Below are positions 1-8,987 of a stretch of 64,000 nt of DNA, in pieces. This DNA comes from DASVWZ01 sp036392935. GTDB taxonomy: Bacteria > Acidobacteriota > Terriglobia > Terriglobales > Acidobacteriaceae. The stretch spans positions 1-64,000 of the forward strand of contig DASVWZ010000292.1 in the NCBI GenBank assembly GCA_036392935.1, written 5' to 3'. The translations under genes and the position numbers were made by a program. Each line of letters starts with the position of its first letter. The stretch's first letter is position 1. Below the pieces are notes generated by a model. That model was given only the letters and a program-made list of their open reading frames with translations, was not told where the DNA came from and ran no database searches.

Positions 1-142
1 GATGTAAATTATTGAAAATACAAGGCCAGGATGACGCCATATCGATGTAAATTATTGATAAATAAGGTAGTTAAATATCAAAATATAGAAAACAAAGGAT
101 TTAGATAGGTGCTTTTGATGCTTCCGCGGCTGGTTCCGGGCC
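1..142. repeat. AT-rich spacer with 15-bp direct repeat
   Basis: The 15-bp sequence GATGTAAATTATTGA occurs at 1-15 and again at 44-58. The segment is strikingly AT-rich compared with the rest of the window. Positions 94-107 carry AACAAAGGATTTAG, close to the AACAAAGGACTTAG found at 27117-27132 in another intergenic region, so this is probably an edge of a dispersed intergenic repeat. It lies 3' of the symporter gene. No gene is visible. Confidence 0.5.
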
Positions 143-1492
143 TCACGTGGTATGCAGGTCGCCTTCCCAGCGGGCGACGACGGCGGAGGCCAGGCAGTTG
201 CCGACGACGTTGGTGGCGGTGCGGGCCATATCCATGAGGGCGTCGATGCCGAGGATGAGAAAAATGGGCTCGGTGGGGAGTTGGAAGGTTGCGGCGGTTG
301 CCAGCAGTACAACCAGTACGGCACGGGGAACTCCGGCGACACCTTTGCTGGTGAGCATCAGGGTGAAAACCATGAAAAGCTGCTGCGAGAACGGCATGTG
401 GATGCCGGCGGCCTGGGCGACGAAGACGGAAGCCAGCGAGAGATATAAAGTCGAGCCGTCGAGGTTGAAGCTGTAGCCGAGCGGGATCACAAACGCCACG
501 ATCTGGCGGGGCACACCGAATTCTTCCATCATTTCCATGGCAGCGGGCAGGGCAGCTTCGGAGGTGCTGGTGGCAAAGGCGATGGAAGCGGGTTCGGCGA
601 CGGCGTGGGCGAATTTGCGCAGGGGCAATCGCGCGAGCAATGCCACGGGCACGAAAACGAAAAGCCAGAAGGCGATCAACGCGCCATATCCGGTTAACAA
701 CAAGCGCAGCAGCGGAAGCAGGACTGCGACCCCCATGTGACCGACGGTGTAGGCCAGGGCTGCTCCGACGCCGATGGGGGCAAAATACATCACGATTTTG
801 GTGAGCGAGAACATGGTGTCGCTAAGCGATTCGCAGAAGCGGAGCATGGGCGCGCGGCGGGCTTCAGGAACGCGCAGCAGAGCGATGCCGAAGAGGAATG
901 CGAAGACGGCGACCTGGAGGATTTGATTTTCGGCGACGGATTTGGCGATGTTTTCGGGGAAGGTGTGAAGCAAGACGTCGTCCCAGTGAAGGGGAGTGGT
1001 GGTTGGGATGGTTGGCGCGGCGGCCGGTTGCGAGATCGCGAGGCCTTCGCCGGCGCGGGTGAGATTGATAGCGACGAGTCCGATGAAAAGAGCGAGGGTG
1101 GTGACGATTTCGAAGTAGACGATGCTTTTGAGGCCCATGCGGCCGACGCTGCGCAGGTTGGAGTGTCCGGCGATGCCGGTGACGAGCGTGGCAAAGATGA
1201 GTGGGGCGACGATCATCTTGATAAGGCGCAGGAAGATGTCGCCGAAGACGCGGAGATGCTCGGCGAGATGGGGGCGGTCGATACCGATCTCGCCGCCGAT
1301 AAGCATGGAGAGGAAGATCCACGCGGTGAGGGAGCGTTTGGCGGGATTGGCGAGGATGATGGCGATGATGCCAGCCCAGCGCAGGAGGGCGAGCCAGGAA
1401 TGTTCCGGTGACATCAGCGGGAGGATGGCACCGATGAGGAATAGAAGGACACCGGCGATCAGGAGTGGTCGCGAGTTGGTATGTTTTTGCAA
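143..1492 (-). CDS. Dicarboxylate/amino acid:cation symporter (DAACS family)
   Basis: Predicted inner-membrane carrier that takes up C4-dicarboxylates or acidic amino acids with protons or sodium. The 449-residue product has the family size and repeated hydrophobic segments. It also has a serine-rich re-entrant loop (ATSTSEAALPAAMEMM, about residue 307), the NLDGSTLY motif (about 344) and a late NVVGNCLASAVVARWE segment. These are hallmarks of the GltP/DctA/GltT family. Translation appears to start at TTG (1492), without a good Shine-Dalgarno sequence, so the start is uncertain. An extra hydrophobic pair precedes the usual N-terminus. Substrate cannot be decided from sequence. It is a monocistronic gene, separated from pntB by 216 bp of repeat-containing DNA. 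Confidence 0.9.
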   Translation of the reverse strand: MQKHTNSRPLLIAGVLLFLIGAILPLMSPEHSWLALLRWAGIIAIILANPAKRSLTAWIFLSMLIGGEIGIDRPHLAEHLRVFGDIFLRLIKMIVAPLIFATLVTGIAGHSNLRSVGRMGLKSIVYFEIVTTLALFIGLVAINLTRAGEGLAISQPAAAPTIPTTTPLHWDDVLLHTFPENIAKSVAENQILQVAVFAFLFGIALLRVPEARRAPMLRFCESLSDTMFSLTKIVMYFAPIGVGAALAYTVGHMGVAVLLPLLRLLLTGYGALIAFWLFVFVPVALLARLPLRKFAHAVAEPASIAFATSTSEAALPAAMEMMEEFGVPRQIVAFVIPLGYSFNLDGSTLYLSLASVFVAQAAGIHMPFSQQLFMVFTLMLTSKGVAGVPRAVLVVLLATAATFQLPTEPIFLILGIDALMDMARTATNVVGNCLASAVVARWEGDLHTT

Positions 1493-1569
1493 AGGAGGAG
1501 ATTATCGCAGTGGGAGGCGTTAAGTCATTAGTCATTAGTCGTCGGTCGTCGGGGAAAGCGTTAAACACA

Positions 1570-1679
1570 GAGAGCACAGAGGTGCACAGAGAAACACTTC
1601 TTTAATCGCAAAGGGCGCGAAGGCTTGCGCAAAGGACGCGAAGAAGAGGGTTGACCACGGAGAGCACAGAGGTGCACAG
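1570..1679. repeat. 20-bp direct repeats in intergenic DNA
   Basis: GAGAGCACAGAGGTGCACAG occurs identically at 1570-1589 and 1660-1679, between the symporter and pntB. The DNA between the copies carries 'cgcaaagggcgcgaaggcttgcgcaaaggacgcgaag'-type short repeats (1609-1642). This kind of low-complexity spacer repeat recurs elsewhere in the window (for example near 28081). No gene is seen here. Confidence 0.7.
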
Positions 1680-1708
1680 GGGGGATTTCTTATTCGTGAG
1701 CCGCTGTC

Positions 1709-3099
<1,391 letters not shown>

Positions 3100-3103
<4 letters not shown>

Positions 3104-3396
3104 GATTTTTTGGGACCACTGGACTTAAACATTCTGAGCATGCGATCGGTGATCAAAAAGCCGCCGACGATGTTGCTGGTGGCGGCGATGACGGCGAGGA
3201 CTCCGAGAATGAATGACAAGTTGCTCTTGTGTTCGCCGACCAGGACGATGGCGCCGACGACGGCGATGGCGTCAAGGGCGTTGGTCAGCGACATAAGAGG
3301 CGTGTGCAGGAGCGGGGAGACGCGGCGGATGACTTCGAATCCGATGAAGCCGGCGAGGACAAAAACGAATAAACCGTCGATTAGCGATGAGCCCAT
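3100..3396 (-). CDS. pntA2: NAD(P) transhydrogenase alpha subunit, membrane part
   Basis: Short 98-residue protein with three to four hydrophobic segments. It matches the separate membrane part (domain IIa) of the alpha subunit in three-gene transhydrogenases of the Rhodospirillum rubrum type. The segment HTPLMSLTNALDAIAVVGAI is characteristic. The ATG at 3396 is preceded by GCAGGAGGCTTC, a good ribosome-binding site. It overlaps pntB by four bases. It is separated from pntA1 upstream by 325 bp of repeat DNA, which is unusual because the three chains form one complex. Confidence 0.95.
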
Positions 3397-3452
3397 GAAG
3401 CCTCCTGCGATTCCTCTCCGCTAGTGCAGTTCGGAATGACGTGGTTTCTACG

Positions 3453-3678
3453 TTTCAACAGCAGATTCCTCGGGGCTAAAGCCCCTCGGAATGACAAGGG
3501 TGACGGGAGTCTTGCGGCACGACTAAAGTCGTGCCCTCCCGTATTGTTTTTTGCCGCATTCCCGTACTCGTCATAATTCGTTATTGCCCGGCATTTCAAC
3601 AGCAGATTCCTCGGGGCTAAAGCCCCTCGGAATGACAAGGGTGACGGGAGTCTTGCGGCACGACTAAAGTCGTGCCCT
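3453..3678. repeat. Duplicated 85-bp palindromic repeat inside the pnt operon
   Basis: An 85-bp sequence at 3453-3537 is repeated without a visible difference at 3594-3678, offset 141 bp. Each copy contains two hairpin-forming palindromes. One is built on CCTCGGGGCTAAAGCCCC (about 3468-3489) and the other on GGCACGACTAAAGTCGTGCC (3516-3535). A degenerate relative of the first part lies at 28129-28165. The pair sits in the 325-bp spacer between pntA1 and pntA2, where the hairpins could attenuate or process the mRNA. The apparent 114-residue reading frame across this spacer is made of the repeats and is not a credible gene. Confidence 0.9.
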
Positions 3679-3721
3679 GATACGAACCTTTTGTTCTTTC
3701 GGCCCCATAGACGTAAGAGGT

Positions 3722-4897
3722 TCATGTTATTTGTGCTGCCAACTGCGGCAGCTTGAAAAATTCGCGGACGCGCTGATTGACGATTTCGCCGTCGCTGGTC
3801 AGCAGGGTTTCGCGAATGATGTCGTCTTCCGACGCGGGGCGGACTTTGCCGTCCTTTACAAGATTTAATAAATAGGTCATCAGGTTGCGGGAGTACATCT
3901 GGCTGGCGTGGTAGGGCACGGTGCTGGCCAGGTTGATCGGGCCCATGATGATGACGCCGTGTTCGACGACGGTCTGATTGGGCTTGGTCAATTCGCAGTT
4001 GCCGCCGCGCTCGGCCGCGAGATCGACGATGACCGAATGGAGGGCCATGCCTTTGACCATTTCGGCGGTGACGAGGATCGGCGCCGGTTTGCCGGGGATG
4101 ACGGCGGTGGTGACGACGACATCCTGCTCGGCGACGACTTTGCCCAGGAGTTCGCGCTGCTTCCGATAGAAGCTTTCGTCCTGCGCGGTGGCATAGCCGC
4201 GGGCATCCTGAGCGTCTTTTGCTTCGATGGCGAGCTCGACGAAGCGGGCGCCAAGGCTCTGGACCTGTTCTTTGACGGCGGGGCGGACGTCGTAGGCGGA
4301 GACGACGGCGCCGAGGCGGCGTGCCGTAGCGATTGCCGTAAGTCCGGCGACGCCGACGCCAAGAATCAGAACGCGGGCCGGGGTGACGGTTCCGGCGGCG
4401 GTGGTGAGCATGGGGAAAATTCTGGGCAGAGTGTCGGCCGCGGTCAGCACGGCTTTGTAGCCGGCGACGGTGGACATGGAGGAGAGAACGTCCATGCTCT
4501 GGGCGCGGGTGGTGCGGGGCATGAGTTCGACGGCGTAGGCCTTGGCGCCGGTCCGAGCGATTTGTTCAACGATTTCGGCCGAGCCCAGGGGGCGCAGAAA
4601 GCCGATCAGCAACTGGTTCTTGCGCAACCGCGGAAGATCGTCTTTGCCATTGATGTCATTGGCGCCGTAGCAGAGGACTTGCAGAATAATGTCGGCGGTG
4701 GAAAAAACCTCGGCGCGGGTGGGTGCGATGGTAGCGCCTTTTTCGGCATACTGAGCGTCGGGGTATCCGGCTTCGACGCCGGCGCCGGCTTCGATAGTGA
4801 CTTTGAATCCGGCTTTGGTGAGATTGGGCAGAACGGCTGGAACCAATGCGACCCGTCGCTCGCCCGGGTAGATTTCCTTCGGAACACCGATGATCAA
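3722..4897 (-). CDS. pntA1: NAD(P) transhydrogenase alpha-1 subunit (NAD-binding)
   Basis: Soluble domain I that binds NAD(H) and transfers hydride to the NADP domain of PntB. The 391-residue chain begins IIGVPKEIYPGERRVALVP, typical of the alanine dehydrogenase/PntA family. It has VLILGVGVAGLTAIATARRLGA (about residue 170) as the dinucleotide fold, and VVTTAVIPGKPAPILVTAEMV followed by VIVDLAAERGGNCELT near the hydride-transfer site. The start is TTG at 4897 with GGA six bases upstream. It is the first gene of pntA1-pntA2-pntB, although 325 bp of repeats intervene before pntA2. Confidence 0.97.
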   Translation of the reverse strand: MIIGVPKEIYPGERRVALVPAVLPNLTKAGFKVTIEAGAGVEAGYPDAQYAEKGATIAPTRAEVFSTADIILQVLCYGANDINGKDDLPRLRKNQLLIGFLRPLGSAEIVEQIARTGAKAYAVELMPRTTRAQSMDVLSSMSTVAGYKAVLTAADTLPRIFPMLTTAAGTVTPARVLILGVGVAGLTAIATARRLGAVVSAYDVRPAVKEQVQSLGARFVELAIEAKDAQDARGYATAQDESFYRKQRELLGKVVAEQDVVVTTAVIPGKPAPILVTAEMVKGMALHSVIVDLAAERGGNCELTKPNQTVVEHGVIIMGPINLASTVPYHASQMYSRNLMTYLLNLVKDGKVRPASEDDIIRETLLTSDGEIVNQRVREFFKLPQLAAQIT

Positions 4898-5068
4898 GGT
4901 CGATCCTTTTGTACGACGGGTTCAACCAACCCGACATTGTAACGGAAAGCACTGGGCGGTGCGGTGACGAAAAAAGGTGAGGGACGTGAGGAGTATGGGT
5001 CGTTTGCGATAGGGAATAAAGTTGGCCTATACTCGGTTCCAACCAAGGGGTGGTTTTCTCTTTAGCTC

Positions 5069-5416
5069 ATGCAACGGTTGGTAGCCAGATTTCTGTTGAC
5101 GCTCGCTCTGTCCGGCGTGCTTGCGCCGGTCGGGCTGGCGGCCAGTGCGCCGAATCCTCATGCGTGCTGCAAGCGGCATCCGATGGCGGATGCGCCGGCG
5201 GGCGGGGTGGAAATCCGTGCCGTTCCCGGCTGCTGCAATCATGATGGGTGCGGATCGGTTACGACCGCGCAGTGGGCGGATGTGGGCAGCGCTCAGGGCC
5301 GGCTGATCTCGTCGACAGTAGGGATCGCGACATTGTTCTTGCGAGCTTCTGCTCCGGCGCCAGCGACCGACGACGCACATTCGGGACGCGCTCCTCCACA
5401 GTTCTTCGTTCTGTGA
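5069..5416 (+). CDS. Small Cys-rich secreted protein
   Basis: A 115-residue product with a clear signal peptide (residues 1-25, MQRLVARFLLTLALSGVLA). The short mature chain carries two vicinal cysteine pairs and nearby histidines: HACCKRHPM (about 32-40) and GCCNHDGC (about 54-61). The pattern would suit soft-metal binding, but I do not recognise a named family. It lies 122 bp upstream of a TonB receptor and a CusF-SCO1 protein on the same strand, which fits a role in copper handling. That role is inferred from context only. The real gene status is likely but not certain. Confidence 0.6.
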   Translation: MQRLVARFLLTLALSGVLAPVGLAASAPNPHACCKRHPMADAPAGGVEIRAVPGCCNHDGCGSVTTAQWADVGSAQGRLISSTVGIATLFLRASAPAPATDDAHSGRAPPQFFVL

Positions 5417-5538
5417 TTCTCAATCCCTTACAAAACTGAAATGTAAATGCATTTGAGCTGCTTTCGGCACTCGCGGAACAGCGCTTAAAGTGCAAACCGG
5501 TGCGGATGCGCCGGCCGGATTGTCGCACAGGAGAATCG

Positions 5539-7827
5539 ATGCGTCTGGCACATGGAATTCTGTTGAGCAGTTTGCTACTCATGGGCGCGGCGGTTTACGC
5601 CAGTATTTTCGGATCGGTGAAGGGCGTGGTGCACGATCCGCAACATCGACCGGTGCAGGGCGCGATGGTTATGCTGCGGTCGAAAACATCCGACTGGAGT
5701 AAAACAGCGACGACGGATGCAAGCGGCGAGTTTCAGTTTCAGGCGGTGGCTGCGGGCGATTATGCGGTGGCGGTGGCGAATCCGGGATTCGAGCAGGCGA
5801 CGCGGGAGGTGACGGTGATTTCCGACACCACGCCGGTGATTCATTTTCAGTTAAAGGTTGGCGGAACGAAAGAAGACGTGACGGTTTCGGCTGCGCCCGG
5901 GTCGGTGAACCCGACGGATTCCGCAACGCCAGTGTCGCTGATAAGCCGTACGGATATTCAGATGACGCCGGGAGCGGACCGAACCAACAGTTTGGCGATG
6001 ATCACGGATTACACGCCGGCGGCGTACGTTGCGCACGACATGCTGCACATGCGCGGAGGGCATCAGTTCGAATGGCTGATCGATGGGGTGCCGATTCCGA
6101 ACACGAATATCGCGGCCAATCTTGGGCCGCAGATCGATCCGAAAGACATCGATTACCTTGAGGTGCAACGGGGCAGTTATCAGGCGGACCTTGGCGATCG
6201 CACGTACGGGATTTTTAATGTTGTGCCACGGACGGGGTTTGAGCGAGATAACGAATGCGATGTGGTGATCAGCGCGGGGAATTTTTATCAGACGAACGAT
6301 CAGATCAGTTGCGGAGGGCACACACAGCGCCTGGCCTATTACGCCAGCGCGAACGGAAATCGCAGCAATTATGGATTGCAGACGCCGGTGCCGGAGGTTG
6401 TGCACGATGCGGCGAATGGGTTTGGAGGATTTGGATCGCTGATCTTCAATCCGGATTCGGCGAATCAGTTGCGGATGGTTGGCTCGCTGCGGCGGGATTA
6501 TTATCAGGTGCCGATCGATCCGAATCCGGATTCGATTGGGAATCAGGTTTATCCGAGCTACGGCTTGCGCGATGCGGAGACTGAGCCGGACGGATACCTG
6601 ACGTTTTCGTGGGTGCACACGTTCAATGCGGAGACGCTACTGACGGTTTCGCCGTTCTACCACTACAACGGGGCGGACTATAAGGGCGGGGCGGGGGATT
6701 ATCCGGTGATTTCGACGGTGAACCAGAATGCGAATTATGGAGGGATGCAGGCTTCAGTCAACGCGAGTTTCTGGCGGAACGATCTGGATGCGGGGGTCTA
6801 CGGATTTGCGCAGCACCAGTACAACTACTTCAGCAATGTTTTTACCAATGGGACGCAGAATTTTCCGGCTTCGTCGGTTGGCATCACCGGCGGGGTTGCG
6901 GCGCAGTTCATCGACGACAAGTTCAGAGTCACGCCATGGCTGACGCTGATTGCGGGATTGCGGCAGACGGAGTTTCGGGCGTCAATTTCTGAAAATGCGA
7001 CTGATCCGCGTTTCGGCGTGGCGGTGCGAGTGCCGCGGTTGAACTGGGTGCTGCGGGCATATTATGGCTACTACTATCAGGCGCCGCCGCTGCTGACGGC
7101 GACGGGGCCTTTGCTCGATTTGGCGAACAGCCAGAATTTCAGCTTTGCTCCGCTGCACGGAGAGCGTGACATTGAATCGCAGTTTGGAGTGATGATTCCG
7201 TTTCGCGGATGGGTGCTTGACGCCGACAACTATACGACGAGAGCGAAGAACTGGCTGGATCACAACAATATTGGCGACTCGAATTTGTTCTGGCCGATCA
7301 CCTGGGAGGCGGCGCTGATTCAGGGGTGGGAGCTGACACTGCGCTCTCCGAAGATTTGGCACCGGGGACAATTTCATCTTGCATACGCAAACCAGATTGC
7401 GCAGGCAACATCGCCGATTACGGGGGGCCTGGTTTGTCCACTTCCGGTGACGCCGGGATGCAGTCTGGATATTCCGCCGGGGTATGCGCCGGTGGATCAC
7501 GATCAGCGAAACACGTTGAACCTTGGCTTCAATGCGACGCTGCCGTGGCAGAGCTTTGCCTCGACGAACGTGTACTACGGATCGGGGTTCACGAACGGCC
7601 TGTATGGAACGCCACAGGCACAGTATCCGGGGCCGTATTTGCCGAGCCATACGACGTTCGATTTAGCGATCGGCAAGACGTTCGCGGAGAAGTTCACGGT
7701 TTCTGTGACGGCGTTGAATGTGGCCAACCGGCGGGTGCAACTGGACAACAGCCAGACGTTTGGCGGATTTCACTGGAACGATCCCAGGCAGATCTATGGG
7801 GAAGTGCGATATCGTTTTCATTACTAG
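5539..7827 (+). CDS. TonB-dependent receptor with carboxypeptidase-regulatory domain
   Basis: Outer-membrane beta-barrel transporter of 762 residues. After a signal peptide comes a carboxypeptidase-regulatory-like domain (about 24-105, GSVKGVVHDPQHRPVQGAMV). A plug domain follows (about 125-240, with the RGGHQFEWLIDGVPIPN segment), then a barrel ending in an aromatic residue (VRYRFHY). I chose ATG 5539 because AGGAGAATCG precedes it; an upstream in-frame start at 5500 lacks this and would spoil the signal peptide. The downstream SCO1-like gene begins 48 bp later. Its ligand is unknown. The neighbours suggest copper or a copper complex, and the barrel itself gives no proof of that. Confidence 0.88.
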   Translation: MRLAHGILLSSLLLMGAAVYASIFGSVKGVVHDPQHRPVQGAMVMLRSKTSDWSKTATTDASGEFQFQAVAAGDYAVAVANPGFEQATREVTVISDTTPVIHFQLKVGGTKEDVTVSAAPGSVNPTDSATPVSLISRTDIQMTPGADRTNSLAMITDYTPAAYVAHDMLHMRGGHQFEWLIDGVPIPNTNIAANLGPQIDPKDIDYLEVQRGSYQADLGDRTYGIFNVVPRTGFERDNECDVVISAGNFYQTNDQISCGGHTQRLAYYASANGNRSNYGLQTPVPEVVHDAANGFGGFGSLIFNPDSANQLRMVGSLRRDYYQVPIDPNPDSIGNQVYPSYGLRDAETEPDGYLTFSWVHTFNAETLLTVSPFYHYNGADYKGGAGDYPVISTVNQNANYGGMQASVNASFWRNDLDAGVYGFAQHQYNYFSNVFTNGTQNFPASSVGITGGVAAQFIDDKFRVTPWLTLIAGLRQTEFRASISENATDPRFGVAVRVPRLNWVLRAYYGYYYQAPPLLTATGPLLDLANSQNFSFAPLHGERDIESQFGVMIPFRGWVLDADNYTTRAKNWLDHNNIGDSNLFWPITWEAALIQGWELTLRSPKIWHRGQFHLAYANQIAQATSPITGGLVCPLPVTPGCSLDIPPGYAPVDHDQRNTLNLGFNATLPWQSFASTNVYYGSGFTNGLYGTPQAQYPGPYLPSHTTFDLAIGKTFAEKFTVSVTALNVANRRVQLDNSQTFGGFHWNDPRQIYGEVRYRFHY

Positions 7828-7875
7828 CGCCATCGATTTTGCCAGCGCTATCGATTCATTCTTGAGGAGCGGACA

Positions 7876-8871
7876 TTGATCATCCGGCGTAGGAGTTGCA
7901 GATTTTCCTGGACGTTGATTTTATCCATCGTCGCCCTGCTGGCGCTGTTGACGGCGTGTAAGTCCAAACCGGCGGTCAAGAGCTACAAGCTGACCGGAAA
8001 GATAGTGAGCGTAGATAAGAACGCGCTGACCGCATTGATCGATACGGACGAGATCAAGGACTTCATGGAACCGATGACGATGTCGTACAAGGTGAAGGAT
8101 GCGAAGGAACTAAATGGCCTGACGCCTGGCGACTCGATCAGCGCGGATTTGCGCGAGCAGAACGATGACTATTGGCTGGAGAATATCAAGGTCACGGCGA
8201 AATCGACTGGGCCTCCGCCGGCAAAGTCCGAATTTCACATGCCGAGCCCGGGTGAGGTGGTTCCGGATTTCAAGCTGGTGAATCAGAGCAACAAGCAGAT
8301 TTCGCTGTCGCAGTACCATGGCAAGACGCTGATTCTGACTTTTATTTATACGCGGTGTCCGTTTCCGGATTTCTGTCCGCGCGTCATGAAGCAGTTTGCC
8401 GAGGTGTACCGCGGACTATCAACGCAACCGGCGACGCTTGCGAAAGTACATCTGCTGAGCGTCAGCTTCGATGCCAAATACGACACCCCGAAAGTGCTCG
8501 CGGACTATGGGCATCGGTGGGCGGGGAATCAGGCGGGAGTTTTTGATCGTTGGGAGTTTGCCGCGGTTTCGGCAGCCGATTTGCCAGTAATGTCGAAGTT
8601 CTTTGGGCTGACGGTAGTTCCGGAAAAGGACGATATTATTACGCACTCGCTGAGCACGGCAGTAATTGGGCCGGATGGGAAGATTTTCCGCTGGTATCAC
8701 GGATCCGACTGGCAAGCCTCTGACTTACTTAAGGATGCAGGTACTGCCGCGGGAGCCGGCGGACCGTGGCCGGTGATTAATTCCCGCAGGTCGGCCGCGG
8801 CCCCAATGTTGACGAGGTTTTACAATCTTTTACCGTCTTTTGACCGCACTGGCGGGCTGGATATGGTCTGA
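7876..8871 (+). CDS. CusF-like/SCO1 fusion lipoprotein
   Basis: A 331-residue lipoprotein with lipobox LLTAC near residue 27. Residues about 35-110 resemble the CusF/secondary copper-binding fold (MEPMTMSYKVKD, as in the methionine-containing motif of that family). Residues about 130-300 form an SCO1/SenC thioredoxin-fold domain, a class that delivers copper to cytochrome oxidase or acts as a thiol reductase. The metal site is present as TRCPFPDFCPRV, i.e. CX5C rather than the usual CX3C, with the distal histidine in ITHSLSTAVIGPDG. The start is TTG with GAGGAGCGG just upstream. It is the last gene of the group and is followed by a strong terminator. Confidence 0.88.
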   Translation: MIIRRRSCRFSWTLILSIVALLALLTACKSKPAVKSYKLTGKIVSVDKNALTALIDTDEIKDFMEPMTMSYKVKDAKELNGLTPGDSISADLREQNDDYWLENIKVTAKSTGPPPAKSEFHMPSPGEVVPDFKLVNQSNKQISLSQYHGKTLILTFIYTRCPFPDFCPRVMKQFAEVYRGLSTQPATLAKVHLLSVSFDAKYDTPKVLADYGHRWAGNQAGVFDRWEFAAVSAADLPVMSKFFGLTVVPEKDDIITHSLSTAVIGPDGKIFRWYHGSDWQASDLLKDAGTAAGAGGPWPVINSRRSAAAPMLTRFYNLLPSFDRTGGLDMV

Positions 8872-8909
8872 TAATCACAACTGACACATAGCACGCTGCC
8901 CCGCATGGG

Positions 8910-8951
8910 GTCTGGCTTCCGACGCTCTCTCCTCGGAAGCCAGACTTTTTT
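8910..8951 (+). terminator. Rho-independent terminator after the SCO1-like gene
   Basis: A perfect 13-bp stem, GTCTGGCTTCCGA (8910-8922) and TCGGAAGCCAGAC (8933-8945), encloses a 10-base loop and is followed by six T residues (8946-8951). It lies 39 bp after the SCO1-like stop codon. It probably also insulates the convergent M28 peptidase gene. Confidence 0.92.
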
Positions 8952-8987
8952 AGAGAAGCTTTTTGGGCGCGCAGAGGTTTGCGCGCT

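Noticed and set aside
737..1411. A 224-residue open frame opposite the symporter
   Set aside because: Asp/Glu/Gly-rich composition typical of a reverse-strand shadow; the symporter reading is supported by family motifs.
3381..3725. A 114-residue frame on the minus strand in the pnt spacer
   Set aside because: It is composed of the two 85-bp repeats translated through; the internal sequence repetition comes from the DNA repeat and no domain is visible.
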